A DNA stretch of 64,000 nt from Hofstenia miamia (GCA_004352715.1 SCFE01000047.1:1072606-1136605); one strand, 5' to 3'. Shown: positions 21,164-33,045, counted from the first letter of the stretch. Numbers and translations: made by a program. The notes: generated by a model not told the origin, from the letters alone.

Positions 21164-23962
21164 CTACTCTCTCTCTCCATGAACCATCTCTGCTGCCTTC
21201 TTAATAATACCACTTGCTTCTGTCATTTCCCAACTGACTTTCTCGTATTGTTCTTCTTTCGTGATTTTTAGTACAACATCTTTCTCAGTTGTGAGCATCT
21301 TTTTATGTCTAGGAAACAAAGGATTCTTTAACAACTTTGATATCATGCACATACTCCTTAGCTCATTTAGTTTTTCATTGAATATCTCATAATATAAGTG
21401 CAATCCTTTTATCTCTACCATTAATGTCATTATTGCATCAATTCTGCTTGTGTGCACTAAATCAGGATGGATTTCTGTGTTGGGGTAAAAGAACTCATAT
21501 GTCAATCTTAGTGACATTGATATTGACGCTTCATCATAAAAAGCACTTATATTTTCCAATACTTCTGGTAATCTCTTCTGGCTTGTTTTTTCCTAATCTT
21601 ACCATCGTAATATTTTCAACATGTCGCATTACATCGTAATATCTGTACTGTGAACTCCATAGTTCTCCCCACACAATATCATTTATTCCTGAAAACAATA
21701 TAACTGTTTGTGTTGTCCATTTTTCAAATTCTTTTCGAACCTTTTGCATCTGCTTATATATCAGCTCTCCTTCAATGTATAAATCATACAGTGTGACTTG
21801 TCCTTCTATGAAAATTCTTTCTTTATTGTTATTTCTTAGCAGAATTTCTTTAGACTTTTTTAATCTCCCATCATTTACAGTCTTCTCTGCTTCTTGTTGT
21901 GTATTGACATAGGTATTTTCCTCATGCCACATTGCTTTAACAGCCTTCTTATCTTTTAACCTCAACATTGGTAATAGCATCAGTATGGAAATTTTTGGTG
22001 GCTGTGCGCATTTTAAAAGCATAGTCCATGTTTTCTCTTCTATCACCTTATATGTACCTTTCATTTCCACAGTTGTCGCCATTCAAGGTTGCTGGATAAT
22101 TAACCTTGGCTTTCATAATATTTTCCCAGAACGTATTCATTAGACCATTCTTCATCAAATTTTGTGCAGTCTCTGGCCTTACTATCATTTTCGAAGTAAT
22201 ACATTCAATATCTACAGCAATTTGGTTCTGAGGTTGCAACATTTCTTCAATTTCTGTTTGTGTGAATGCCTCTGTACACAATATTTTAATGAGTGATGTA
22301 TTTCACATTCATAAACTTCCCCAAATATTCTTTGTACTATGTTATTTATGCATTCTCTCTGGACTGTGATTTCCACTAACAATCTTTCGTCATCTGTGTC
22401 CACCCATGAAATTTCATTTGGCTCTTGCTCGCCCCATTTTTCCATATTGACTTTGTCAATGACTCTTTGAGTATTGGGGGTTAATGCAATTTGTGTTGAT
22501 TGCAATAGTATGTCTTCCATTTGCATTTCTTCCTGACTTTTACTCACCATTTCGATAATTTCAATAGGATAATTTTGTACCTCTCTTCTCAACATTTTTG
22601 TGTAAGTGCATTGCGGATAATCTTTGAGATATTTTCTTATCTCTTTAGTTATCATTTCATGTACTTTTCTCTCCTCTATTAATTTTATCATTTCCAGTGT
22701 TTCTGCTTGTTCTCTTTTCTGGGCTTAGTGTTTGAAGTCGCACCCCACATGTACTTCTTTGTTTCATCTGTCAATATATCAATTTCGCTTGGACAAATAC
22801 CAGTCTTGTTGACAAGTTCTATCACGCTTGGTCTCCCCAGTGTATGTTGCTGTATTAGTAATCTGGTAAAATGCTTTTCAAATCTTTGCTGTACCTTCTT
22901 TGTTGGTGATAGAGGCAACATTTCAACATTTTGTAACATCCACTGCTTTATATTTGTTGGGATGGGTGCAATAGCTATTTTGTATTTCTTATTTCTAGCT
23001 ATTTGCCATCTTTCCTTCTTCATTATTGGTAATGCCAATTTTTCATTGTTTGTTAATGCTATCGCCAATAGCCACATCACTGTTCTTGCTCTAACATCGG
23101 GTGCATTAATTTCTTCAAACAACCACGTTTTAAAGTTCCTCTATGCTTCCATTTTGTGTGCTCTTTTAATCTCGTGTAACACAGCCTCTACTGACTTATG
23201 GTATTTCTTTGTTGGTGATTTTATGTCAATCAATGGCCATTCCTCCTGAATTGGCTTTTCTGCTTTAATTTCTGACCACACTTGTGCTATCTTCTGTAAG
23301 TGTTAGGGTGTTTGATTTAGACTGCATTTCAGAAATATGTTTCCTGTCACTTCTAAATTATTATCCATTCCCAATAGTTCCATTGTTCTAGTTTGGTAAT
23401 ACATATCAATTGCGATTTTCAGTTCAACCATTATTGTCTGTGCTGGAACCATTTTGTTAATTTGGAGATCCATCTTAATGAGGTCAGATATCTTTAATTT
23501 TCCACTTTTCAACGTAAATAGATTTTCTAACTTTATCTCCATTTCTTTAATAAATTCTGGAATTTCTTCTTGTTTTTGGGACAATACAATGATTACTCTT
23601 GTTTTGCGTCTCTTGGCTATCTTCAACATTTTCTCTATATTTGTCTGCAACTTTCTTGAACCTATTTCACTGTTTTTCACGAATGATATTACTGTTAGAT
23701 GCTTTTTACCTAAATTCACCTGTTCACACTCTCTTAATAACTTTTCTCTATTTCTGGTGAGTTTTTGTACAACTTTCAAGGTGAAATGTTCGTCAAATGT
23801 TATGTGCACCATGCTCTTAAAGTGTGGCAAAATAAATTCTTCTTTCATCTCCATTGTGTATGCAATTATCATATTACATGTAGGCCAATTCTTCTTATTA
23901 ATCACTATGGGAATTGCTAGACTCTCGTTTTCTTTTGTAGACGTGCTCTCTCTGATTATCAT
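21164..23962 (-). pseudogene. Large extra ORF between integrase and 3' LTR of gypsy-like element, unknown function
   Basis: About 2.8 kb of nearly open sequence, read as five or six overlapping frames (23962-23303, 23122-22688, 22691-22212, 22281-22048, 22082-21534, 21559-21164). It implies one protein of roughly 900 residues broken by a few frameshifts or stops. It is charged and Lys/Glu-rich, with no signal peptide, transmembrane segment or envelope-like furin/fusion feature that I can see. A predicted alpha/beta stretch has KKHLTVISFVKNSEIGSRKL and TRVIIVLSQKQEEIPEFI. Near the C-terminus TQTVILFSGINDIVWGELW and then EIHPDLVHTSRIDAIMTLM give GxND and DxxH boxes like blocks III and V of SGNH hydrolases, but no GDS-like nucleophile block is visible upstream (FIEGQVTLYDL is at that place). 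Related copies lie at 12.6-13.65 and 61.99-62.23 kb. Confidence 0.65.
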
Positions 23963-24279
23963 ATGAGTTGTACCTCATCTTTCTGTTCACAATAAAATAT
24001 GGATGTATTTGTCTCTGCCTATTTTAGTCATTCAGCTTTTTCTTTCTTCTGACCAAGACGATTTTGTTATTGTCAATGTTTGTCTATATGAGAATATTCC
24101 TGAACTCTCCGTTTTTGGGAACGAACTTGTCAAAGGACGTTCTGAAATATCCATGTCAGAGTCATCACTTATTGGTTGAGTTTCCCAATCTTTCATGGTA
24201 ATCAATGCTGTTTCCTTTTTGAAGATGTTGAAGCAGAGTGTGCATATTTTTGTGTTTCCAACCTCGCCCTCTTTAATTG

Positions 24280-24640
24280 ACGATTGGTATGCGCCTGTCC
24301 TTTAATTGACATTTGGTTGAGGGTGATCTTTCTGTCGCTGTCTCCATCCTCATACCCTTTAATCAGTAATCAGATTGAGAAGACGTCCTTCTTATTCTCC
24401 ATCTTTTATTAGTTGGCGTTAAACACTCCATCCTCATACCCTTTAATTGGTAATCAGATTGCAGAGCTCATCTTCTAATTCGTCTTCTCGTATTACTAGG
24501 TGGTGAGTGCTCCATCGTCATGCCCTTTAATTGACAATTGGATTGCGGAGACCTAGTTTTCGCTGTAGAACTAGTAGATGTTTCCTCCATCCTCACGCCC
24601 TTTAATTGATGATCACATTGCAGAGTCCTTCTCCTTCACA
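24280..24640 (-). repeat. Tandem repeat of about 84 bp between integrase and the extra ORF
   Basis: The plus-strand core CTCCATCCTCATACCCTTT recurs at 24342, 24426, 24510 (one or two changes) and 24585. Spacings are 84, 84 and 75 bases, all multiples of three. On the minus strand it reads as QSDYQLKGMRMEC-like units followed by basic RRRIRR or RWRIRR text. Confidence 0.85.
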
Positions 24641-25370
24641 CTCTTCTGGCTTTCATCAGTGATCATGCAGTCGTTCTCTTCATTTTTCCTAAATTCAGTT
24701 ACTAAATTAATATCCCATATTTTGGGGTTATATCTCGTTTTATTTTTTACTGCCCTCTGGGGCATTACTCTTCTCTCGACTTCTGGTTCATCTTTTTCGG
24801 GTCTATATTCCTCTTGGAATTCCTCTTCATGGACACTATCCAAATAATCCATCTCAGCATATATGCCAATATTAACCTGTACAATTTTAAATTCTGCAGT
24901 TTTATCAAGCATTACTTGCTCTATATTTACTGTTGCTCGTTTTAAATTTTGAAAATGTAATACTCTTTCATTGTTAAGTTTGTAATTATTATTGGGTAAT
25001 GTTTGTGTAATAGTGAATGTACCTGACCACTGTGTTTTTAGTTTCCTTACTTGGTTCACGTCTTGTGTTCTCATTAAAATGTACGTGTAAACCTTATCTC
25101 CTTCCCTGTGTGGTTTGCCATAGATCTTTTTATTAAAATTTCTTTCTTGTCTTATGAAAGATTTTTTCATGTTATGACACATTGCTTCATGAATTCCGGT
25201 AAATTGGTCTTTGATCTTCTTTATATACTCATTATCTGGTTTTTCCATTATCATAGTTTCTACCACCTTAATGTTTCCTTTTTCTTTATCCTGATTTTCT
25301 TCATTAGTTAATGATATCAACCGAATTTCATCCTTTAAGTTATCAATCTCAGGTTGCTTTGAGATGGATT
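24613..25370 (-). pseudogene. Gypsy-like integrase C-terminal region, truncated
   Basis: The frame 25320-24613 encodes a polybasic helical region then KKIYGKPHREGDKVYTYI, KLKTQWSGTFTITQTLPNNN and RVLHFQNLKRATV. This is the C-terminal beta-barrel of Ty3/gypsy integrases (GD.V......KL...W.GPF.I...L....Y......R..H...LK); the GPF/Y is GTF here. The RT, RNase H and integrase catalytic core, expected at higher coordinates, are missing: by about 25440 the sequence has become the P-like transposase. The acidic tail after the barrel (EEEFQEEYRPEKDEPEVE) is common in these elements. Confidence 0.75.
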
Positions 25371-25435
25371 ATGCCACAATGTACCTGTTTTTCATTGATT
25401 TCTATTTTTGTAATGTAAAGCTTATTTTTGTAATT

Positions 25436-27533
25436 TGAGTGGGTTTCAAAAAATCCTTATAGATGAAGTGTATATTAAGAGACTTTGGAGATTTAGGTAT
25501 TTATATTATTGGCTATGCAGTCAATGAAACATCTGGAAAAATATAAGCAAAAACAATGATAGGCTTTATGATCAAATGTTTACATAGACGCCAAACATTT
25601 ATGTTGAAATTAGTTCCCGTGCTTAATCCTACTGGAGAAAATATCTATGAGCAGTGTCTAAACCAGAGTATTGTCGTGTAGGGAAAATAAACTAGCGTGT
25701 ATGTATCCGGATTTTTGCGTGTATGTACGAGTATATAGTCCATACTATCATGTATATATTTTATATATTTCGGTAAACCTGAACGCAAATTATGGTCTAT
25801 TTTCATGTATTATAACATATATTTTTTATTTACGCCATGTGCATGCACTGCACTATCTAATTGTTTGATTTTTTTTTTATTTCTACTTGAATGTTGATTT
25901 CTAAAATTCGTACAAAACATCTCACCCTACAACAAGCCACATGCCTATTATTTCATTTTAATTAATCTGGCACATGTTGAACTTGGGGTTGAGGGCCTGT
26001 CCGTGTATATCATGTATTCAAAATCTGACTCGCATTTTGCCAGGGTGTATCGTGTATGTATCTCAAAATTGTTCGTGTATGCACATGTTTGTATCAAATT
26101 CAGTTGTTCCGTGTATTTTTTCATGTATGTATGTATACACGACAATACACTGATCTGAACATCATTTCTATATTGCATAAAGCTGGTGCCAATATTGTTG
26201 GCTCAGTCACAGATCATTTGCATGTCAACAAGCAGTTTTCTACACGCTTTCCTGGTTTTAATAATGAACGCCCTTGGGTATGTCGAAATTCTTAGATTCA
26301 ACAAAACGGCTGTTTTTATTGCTTTACCTGCCACATTTGATCAAATCTGTTCAAAACAACTGGTATTCTGAGAAGAAGAAAACTCTTATTTTTGATGGAA
26401 TATATTGCAAATGGAGTGATATTACATTTTTACAACAAAAAAGTAGATAATGTCTTGAAATGCACTTCTTTGAATTTTGCTGCCTTGCATCAGTCTTCTA
26501 TAGAAAAACAAAAGATCAGCTTGGCTTTGAAGATTTTTTATGAGAAAACTGTGGCAGCACTCAGAATGTTTGAAAGAAATCAAACAGCTAAATTTGTAGA
26601 AATGGTTTCTAACATTTTCAAAATAGGAAATGTTTAGTCTCTCTCTATAAGACTAAGAAAAAATGACAAATTTAAAATTGTTATTTCTTCTATATATGAT
26701 GACCGCCTTTATTACCTAAGCTTAAATGTGAATAAAATTCGTGACATAGCAATCACCAACGAGCAAAAACTTTGGAAACTAGTTTTGGTATATTTCGTAC
26801 TTTGATAGGATTGAAAGAACTTTCAGAATTAATTATTAGATTTTGAATTTTTGAATGTAATTCTAGGAGAATTTCAGACTGATCCACTTGAGCGTCAATT
26901 TTTAATTTACCGGCAGTTTTCAGGAAGCAATTACTATGCGTCTGTAAATCTTGTGATGAATATATTTAAGAATAATACTGCCCAATTATTGAATGACATG
27001 GCGCTTCAGATAGATTATTCCTGCAAGTCGGATTGTAAGTTTTGTGAAGCCGAAACTGATAACAGTATTATCAAAACAGAACTATTTGCGATTTTAACAA
27101 CAATTGGTTAAGTAAGTTTATTGTGTACTTTACTGGATTTATTTTAGCAAAATTTCAATTAGCTGATTTTAAAGGCTCAAATGATATGAGTCAAAATGCA
27201 GATTTCATTCATGAACTTTCTCGTGGTCGTCTATCAATTCCTGATGAAACAATAATTAAGTGTATATTAAATTGCTATGAAATTTATTTGACTGTGCATA
27301 ACATCCCATGCACTTTATACATTACAAAGCTTTTTAAATAATTGGCAACTGAAAATGAAGAATATGAAAGACTATTATTTACTCCTCTGTACACAATTTC
27401 TAGGTGTTTGTTCCACACTTTTAGTAAGTGTTATATCCGCAAATTAGATGATGAAAAGCACACATTTTCAAAGTCAAGTAAATCACAACAAGTAGTTATG
27501 AAGCTTCGTTCTTCATCTAATTTTAGTTAATTA
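25436..27533 (+). pseudogene. Second P-element/THAP9-like transposase relic, split by a MITE
   Basis: Plus-strand blocks in order: LIDEVYIK (25455), YIIGYAVNETSGK, MIGFMIKCLHRRQTFMLKLV with NPTGENIYEQCLNQ up to 25668, MITE insertion, then LHKAGANIVGSVTDHLHVNK (26175), HLIKSVQNNWYSEKKKTLIF (26340), NFAALHQSSIEKQKISLALK (26470), SSIYDDRLYYLSL (26690), FQTDPLERQFLIYRQFSGSN (26870), CTLYITKLFK and a C-terminal SNFS stop at 27530. Unlike the copy at 4.5-5.7 kb it keeps the middle of the protein, but many frameshifts and stops are present. The THAP domain is missing; the 5' side adjoins the gypsy integrase fragment. The two copies are clearly diverged from each other, so they are different families or ages. 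Confidence 0.85.
25671..26145. mobile_element. 475-bp MITE with TA target duplication inside P-like transposase
   Basis: Perfect 10-bp terminal inverted repeats TTGTCGTGTA and TACACGACAA, each flanked by TA (25669-25670 and 26146-26147), which fits a Tc1/mariner-type target duplication. The transposase homology stops at one edge and resumes at the other. GTGTATGTA-like nonamers recur many times near both ends in opposite orientation. No coding capacity. Confidence 0.82.
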
Positions 27534-29430
27534 ACTATGTATGTAAAGTGATGCCTTTAGTATTAATGTAACAATATGCTATAGTTGTATTAAAATTTTA
27601 CTGTATCTATAGATAACTTACAAAAATTTACCACCTACACATTTTTATTATAATATTTCCGTTTAATCTCCTGTTTTTCAGAGCTCTCTCCTCTTACATC
27701 ATCCGCTAATTTTCACAATCTGAAATAGAAAATTTATAGTTTTTTAAAACATGTTGAACTTTTCATTCACAACGCTGATGTACTGTACTTTTTCGTGTCA
27801 TCTTAAATTAACACATTTCTCGAGCAATATTGTTAAAATTTTCTCAACAAATATCAATTTAATTTGGGGAAAGCCTTTTGATTGGAATTTTTGCAACAGT
27901 CATTTTAAAACTCGACAAAATTTTAAAATATGGACACAATGTTCTGAGACATTTTGATTTGCATTATATTTTTAAGTTTCTTCATATGGTTGATTTCAAA
28001 CCGGTCTTTGATTAACCAAAGGTAATGGTTTTTTTCTTTTCCTAATTTTATACCGAGTGCGTTTTTGCAGGGTGTTAGGCTGAATATTGATATTATTAAT
28101 GGTATATTGACTATGGCGTCCAGAACATTGAAACTTTCAAATATATTCAGAAAAAAGTACACACATTTGTTGCAAAATGCTAAATATTTTATCCAACAAA
28201 ATTTTATTGCAAATTATGATCATTCAGATGCCATTAAATATAATTTTTAATGATGAAATTAATAATACAGTAGCGTTAAAATCATATTTACAATTTTCAA
28301 AAATATTCTCAAATTTTCAAAGAAATTCACTGTAAATGCCATTAAAATTGATCAAAAACTAGTAATTTTCTTTCTAAATTTAACGGCATTAAAATATTAG
28401 CACATTGCCATTTCAAATTGATCATAATGATTTTTCCATTTTAATGCCATTTTTAATAATTTAATTAGCCAAACAATAGTAGTTCTAGCAGATTGATAAA
28501 AAATTAATGATTTAGAAATTTAGTGCATGCCCAGAGTGTGTGAGTGTGTGGATTTGTTGCATTTGCAACTTTTCCCGAAATTTATCAAAAGCTCAACTTT
28601 TGTCATCACAGAGAATTTAATGCTGATGATAATGTTTAGTTGTGAATATGCTATTCATTAAGACTCAAATATTTTACAGATAAAAAGCTTGTCCTTTTTA
28701 CATGAAATATATTTGAAAAGCAAATTTAAGAATGTGTTGAATTTGCTAAATGAATTTTTCTTTGGAATTGAACAAAATGGATAAAATTATTGCAATTTTA
28801 GTAATGAAAATATCTTTGAGGAATTATTCAAATCATAAACTTGTAGTTATAATTTATATTTTTGAATCTAAATAGAAAATTCTAGAAGGTTATCAACATT
28901 TTAATGCTAAATAGTCATTTAATGACAACAATTAAGCCTAAAAATAGTTGCAGAATGTATTATAAGTTGAAACTTACAAAGTCAAAATAATATTCACAAA
29001 ATAGTTTCCTTTGAATTAATGAAGGTTTACATGGCTAACATCCTCAGCACAGCAATGAAGAGAATCCAAGTTGTTGAGTTTAATATTGCAGCAACTAAAT
29101 GATAGTAAGAATACTTGCAGAATGCAATAAACTACAATTAACCTTATTCCTCAAATGTCGTTTAAGTATATTTTAGATGATTATTGTCAATATTCTTCTT
29201 TATAATTTAAATTCTAATATTTCAATGATGTCTAGAACTAACAGATAAAAATTGAAAGATCAAACAATATCTAATTTCTCCCTTGGTAATAAATAGAAAT
29301 TTAGGATGGATCTCCGTGAAAATTAAGTCCAGCAAATGCGTAAATTTTGAAAAAAATATGGCTTGTTCACATCTCTAATGACGTTACATATTATACTGAG
29401 ACTTATTGCAAATATATATATATATATATA

Positions 29431-29491
<61 letters not shown>

Positions 29492-30018
29492 CTATATTTC
29501 CTGTTAGAATATTCATATTTTAGTAACAACAACAATATTTCCTTCTTAGTTTCAGTGTGTACTACAGTTCTGACCATATATACATATAGCTTTCTTAAAC
29601 ATCTAATAAAAGTCTTAACATGAGCGTCCTTACAAATTAAAAATGCAGAATTTGTCAGTACATTCATACATATCTGTCATTTATTACAAACTTAAATGTT
29701 GGAAGAATTATCTTTATGCACAGGAGGATATAAATTAACAGTAGAAGTCATCTTGGCAAACGATGTTTATTAATGTGTATTCTATATATTGTGTAATCTT
29801 TTCAGCAAATAGTAAAATTTATCGTTCAACTACATAATGTAATTTGTAGAATGCCTTAAAATGGGTATTTACTTGCGATATTAAATAAACACATAAAAAC
29901 AAAACCATTAACGCTTCGAAATACAAAAAACTCTGAATATACAACAAGAAATTGTCGAATTTAAGTGTATGTACGTTTTTCTTTCTCGTTTTTTAAAGTT
30001 TATACTAAAACTGTCATG
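27534..30018. other. No recognisable gene
   Basis: AT-rich sequence with short unconvincing frames. A compound (TA)n tract lies at 29411-29492. Confidence 0.5.
29411..29492. repeat. Compound (TA)n microsatellite
   Basis: Three TA arrays separated by single G steps (ATAGTATA, ATATGTATA) and ended by ATACTATA, giving an imperfect palindrome of about 80 bp. Confidence 0.9.
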
Positions 30019-30035
30019 AAGTTTGCATTTTGTTC

Positions 30036-31320
30036 AATGCTTATAACGTAAAGATATCTTCATTTTAATACATTATTCAGTTTTCACGATTTAAGTTGTG
30101 ACGGTTGAATTCATTCAATAATGCAAGCTATTTTTGTATTTTAAAAAGTTAATATTACTAACTTTGTTTCATGTGATTACAAAATAATATAAAAATTTCA
30201 CACATTTAATAGCTTTGTTAACAAAAATTTGTATTAGACTTGTTGAAAATATATTTTATAAAGGACAACTGCTTCTAATCACACATAATTCTGAAAGCAT
30301 CATAGAGAAAATAAATCCAAAAACAAAACTTAAACATTACAAATTTTTCTTTCACATATTTTGATTATTAGCGTTTTTTGGAATATAATTTCGAGATCTA
30401 TGCATTTAGAAACGTAAATTGGAGGTTTATGCAAAGTCACAACGTTATGCAAAACGTATATTTGTCAATTATGTTAAAACATGTACTAGTGAAACCATAA
30501 CAAAAGGAAAAGTGTCAGATGTATTAAAACTTATAGCAATACCTCAAAAACTGGACCTAAATCTAGCAATAAATATACATATTTTAGACTCTCAAATAGT
30601 GGGTAAATACTTGGAAATCCAAAATATATTGGCATTCTTTCCAATGCTATGCCCTAGAAACTCTAACAAAATCGGATTTATTTTTAAAAATTCTCAATCT
30701 CTATATGATTTTAAAACATTTATTAGGGAAATTGAGTTAAAATCTGGTTTTTCTAATTGCATATTGTGAGATATAAATTTTATATTTGAATGCAATGAGT
30801 AAATCGCCTTGAAGAAGTATTTATTTCATTTTATCTGCTTCTGATATTTGTAATTTAAGATATTTATTTCTATATTTAGAAAATGTTCCTAAGTTGTTTT
30901 AATACCTAATGTACAAAATGTAGTTTAAATCATTTAACGATTGCTGTTGTGTTTTTATAATCTCATAAACAATTACAAGTATATTTTAATTAAATTAAGT
31001 ACTATATGTATACCTAAATTTATTTTATATAGCTTTGATATTCATTTTCAATTTAAAAATTTACTTCTTTTCATGCATATTGTGTATGACTATTTGCTTT
31101 GTAAAATCAATCAATTTAATCATTTTTGCATCAATGTATTTTTTTATGAAAATGTGTTAGTCTTTTTGTAAATAAAAATGTTTTGCAAGTTTCATGACAT
31201 CTAATTGATTCATTTTTGAGATGGCGTTATGTATTAATTTGTAATTATCAAAATTTACTCATTAACTGAAGAAAAATGTGAATGTTAACACTTTCTCAAT
31301 AATTATAAAGTTTTTATTTT
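30036..31320. repeat. Repeat block, long copy (second copy 31643-32500)
   Basis: 30036-30471 is nearly identical to 31643-32078, and about 30907-31320 matches 32080-32500. The long copy has 435 bp (30472-30906) that the short copy lacks. An open frame at 30419-30769 (VYAKSQRYAKRIFVNYVK on, ending SNCIL) spans that extra block; it has no ATG near its start and resembles nothing I know. Confidence 0.8.
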
Positions 31321-31337
31321 AAATTGACTAATTTTTT

Positions 31338-31640
31338 TTGAAAAGGCAAAACAAATCACCAAAAGGAAAATTAAATATCCCAAAGGCAAATATTTTTTTT
31401 TGAAAAGGCAAAACAAATTGTTAGAGTAGTGTATATTAACCTTTGAATAAATGTATATAGTTATTTTATCCCTAATTATATTATTATGCATAACATGCAT
31501 GCATTATCTAATATTACAGTTATTTAACTTAGTTGATGAGATGTATCTCTAGAAATCTACCATTAATGAAACATGTACAAATCATTTCTACATTCCCATT
31601 GAATAATAAATAGTATTATTAAATTTACTAAACTAGCAAT
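31338..31640. repeat. Dispersed block, copy 1 (copy 2 at 33140-33445)
   Basis: Shared order in both copies: GGCAAAACAAATCACC, AAATATCCCAAAGGCAAAT, GTTAGAGTAGTGTATATTAA, TTATCCCTAATTATATTATT, then GTACAAATCATTTCTACATT. Apparent minus-strand frames here (31500-31303, 33308-33123) are repeat sequence, not genes. Confidence 0.8.
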
Positions 31641-31642
31641 TN

Positions 31643-32500
31643 AATGCTTATAACGTAAAGATATCTTCATTTTAATACATTATTCAGTTTTCACGATTTA
31701 AGTTGTGACGGTTGAATTCATTCAATAATGCAAGCTATTTTTGTATTTTAAAAAGTTAATATTACTAACTTTGTTTCATGTGATTACAAAATAATATAAA
31801 AATTTCACACATTTAATAGCTTTGTTAACAAAAATTTGTATTAGACTTGTTGAAAATATATTTTATAAAGGACAACTGCTTCTAATCACACATAATTCTG
31901 AAAGCATCATAGAGAAAATAAATCCAAAAACAAAACTTAAACATTACAAATTTTTCTTTCACATATTTTGATTATTAGCGTTTTTTGGAATATAATTTCG
32001 AGATCTATGCATTTAGAAACGTAAATTGGAGGTTTATGCAAAGTCACAACGTTATGCAAAACGTATATTTGTCAATTAATAATGTACAAAATGTAGTTTA
32101 AATCATTTAACGATTGCTGTTGTGTTTTTATAATCTCATAAACAATTACAAGTATATTTTAATTAAATTAAGTTTTAAGTACTATATGTATACTTAAATT
32201 TATTTTATATAGCTTTGATATTCATTTTCAATTTAAAACTTTACTTCCTTTCATGCAAACTGTGCACGACTATGTGTTTTGTAAAATCAATCAATTTAAT
32301 TATTTTTGTGTTAATGTATTTTTTTATAAAAATGTGTTAGTCTTTTTGTAAATAAAAGGTTTGCGAGTTTCATGACATCTAATTGATTCGTTTTTGAGAT
32401 GGCGTTATGTATTCATTTGCGATTATCAAAATTTACTCATTGACTAAAGAAAAATGTGAATGTTACTGCTTTCTCAATAATTATAAAGTTTTTATTTTAA
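31643..32500. repeat. Repeat block, short copy starting at a single-N join
   Basis: Begins one base after N 31642 and repeats 30036 onward with few differences in the first 435 bases and more divergence later. Lacks the equivalent of 30472-30906. Confidence 0.8.
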
Positions 32501-32579
32501 ATCTATGAACTATTAAATAACTGCAAGTACTTTAACAATCGTTGATTTGTAGAATGTCTTAAAATTTATATTTACATTA

Positions 32580-32860
32580 AATATCCCAAAGCAAATAATT
32601 TGTTTCACAAAGGCAAAACAAATCACCAAAAGTACAAGTAAATATCCCAAGGCAAATAATTTTTTTAGACAAAGGCAAAACAAATCACCAAAAGGAAAAT
32701 TAAATATTCCAAAGGCAAATAATTTTTTTAGAAAAGACAAAATAAATCACCAAAAGGAAAATTAAATATTCCAAAGGCAAATAATTTTTTTAGAAAAAGC
32801 AAAATAAATCACCAAAAGGAAAATTAAATATTCCAAAGGCAAATAATTTTTTTAGAAAAG
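32580..32860. repeat. 62-bp minisatellite
   Basis: AATCACCA recurs at 32621, 32683, 32745 and 32807, exactly 62 bases apart. Each unit contains AAATATTCCAAAGGCAAATA and a T-rich run. The same unit text occurs singly at about 31340 and 33155. Confidence 0.92.
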
Positions 32861-32880
32861 AAGTCATCGTTGAGGAAAAG

Positions 32881-33045
32881 TTTTTTAATGTAAGTCGCAA
32901 AAGTAAAAAAAACGTCAGAAAAGAAACGTAAGTCACAAATGTGAAAAACGTCGGAAAGAAATGTAGGTCACAAACGTGAAAAAACGTCGGAAAAGGAATG
33001 TAAGTCTCAAAAGTGAAAAAATGTAAGTCTACAAACTTGGAAAAT
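32881..33045. repeat. Short tandem repeat of about 37 bp (AAGTCACAAA..GTGAAAAAACGTCGG)
   Basis: About four degenerate units of AAGTCnCAAAnGTGAAAAAA followed by CGTCGGAAAAGnAATGT. A second array of the same unit lies at 33783-33930. Confidence 0.85.

Noticed and set aside
22707-23249. 180-codon plus-strand frame rich in hydrophobic residues
   Set aside because: Antisense shadow of the minus-strand extra ORF, which is supported by homologous copies.
30419-30769. 116-codon frame (VYAKSQRYAK on)
   Set aside because: No ATG at the start, no homology recognised, and most of it is missing from the second repeat copy; not annotated as a gene.
31303-31500. Minus-strand frame starting MHVMHNNIIRDK
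   Set aside because: It is repeat-block sequence also present at 33123-33308 with frame-disrupting differences; minisatellite text rather than a gene.
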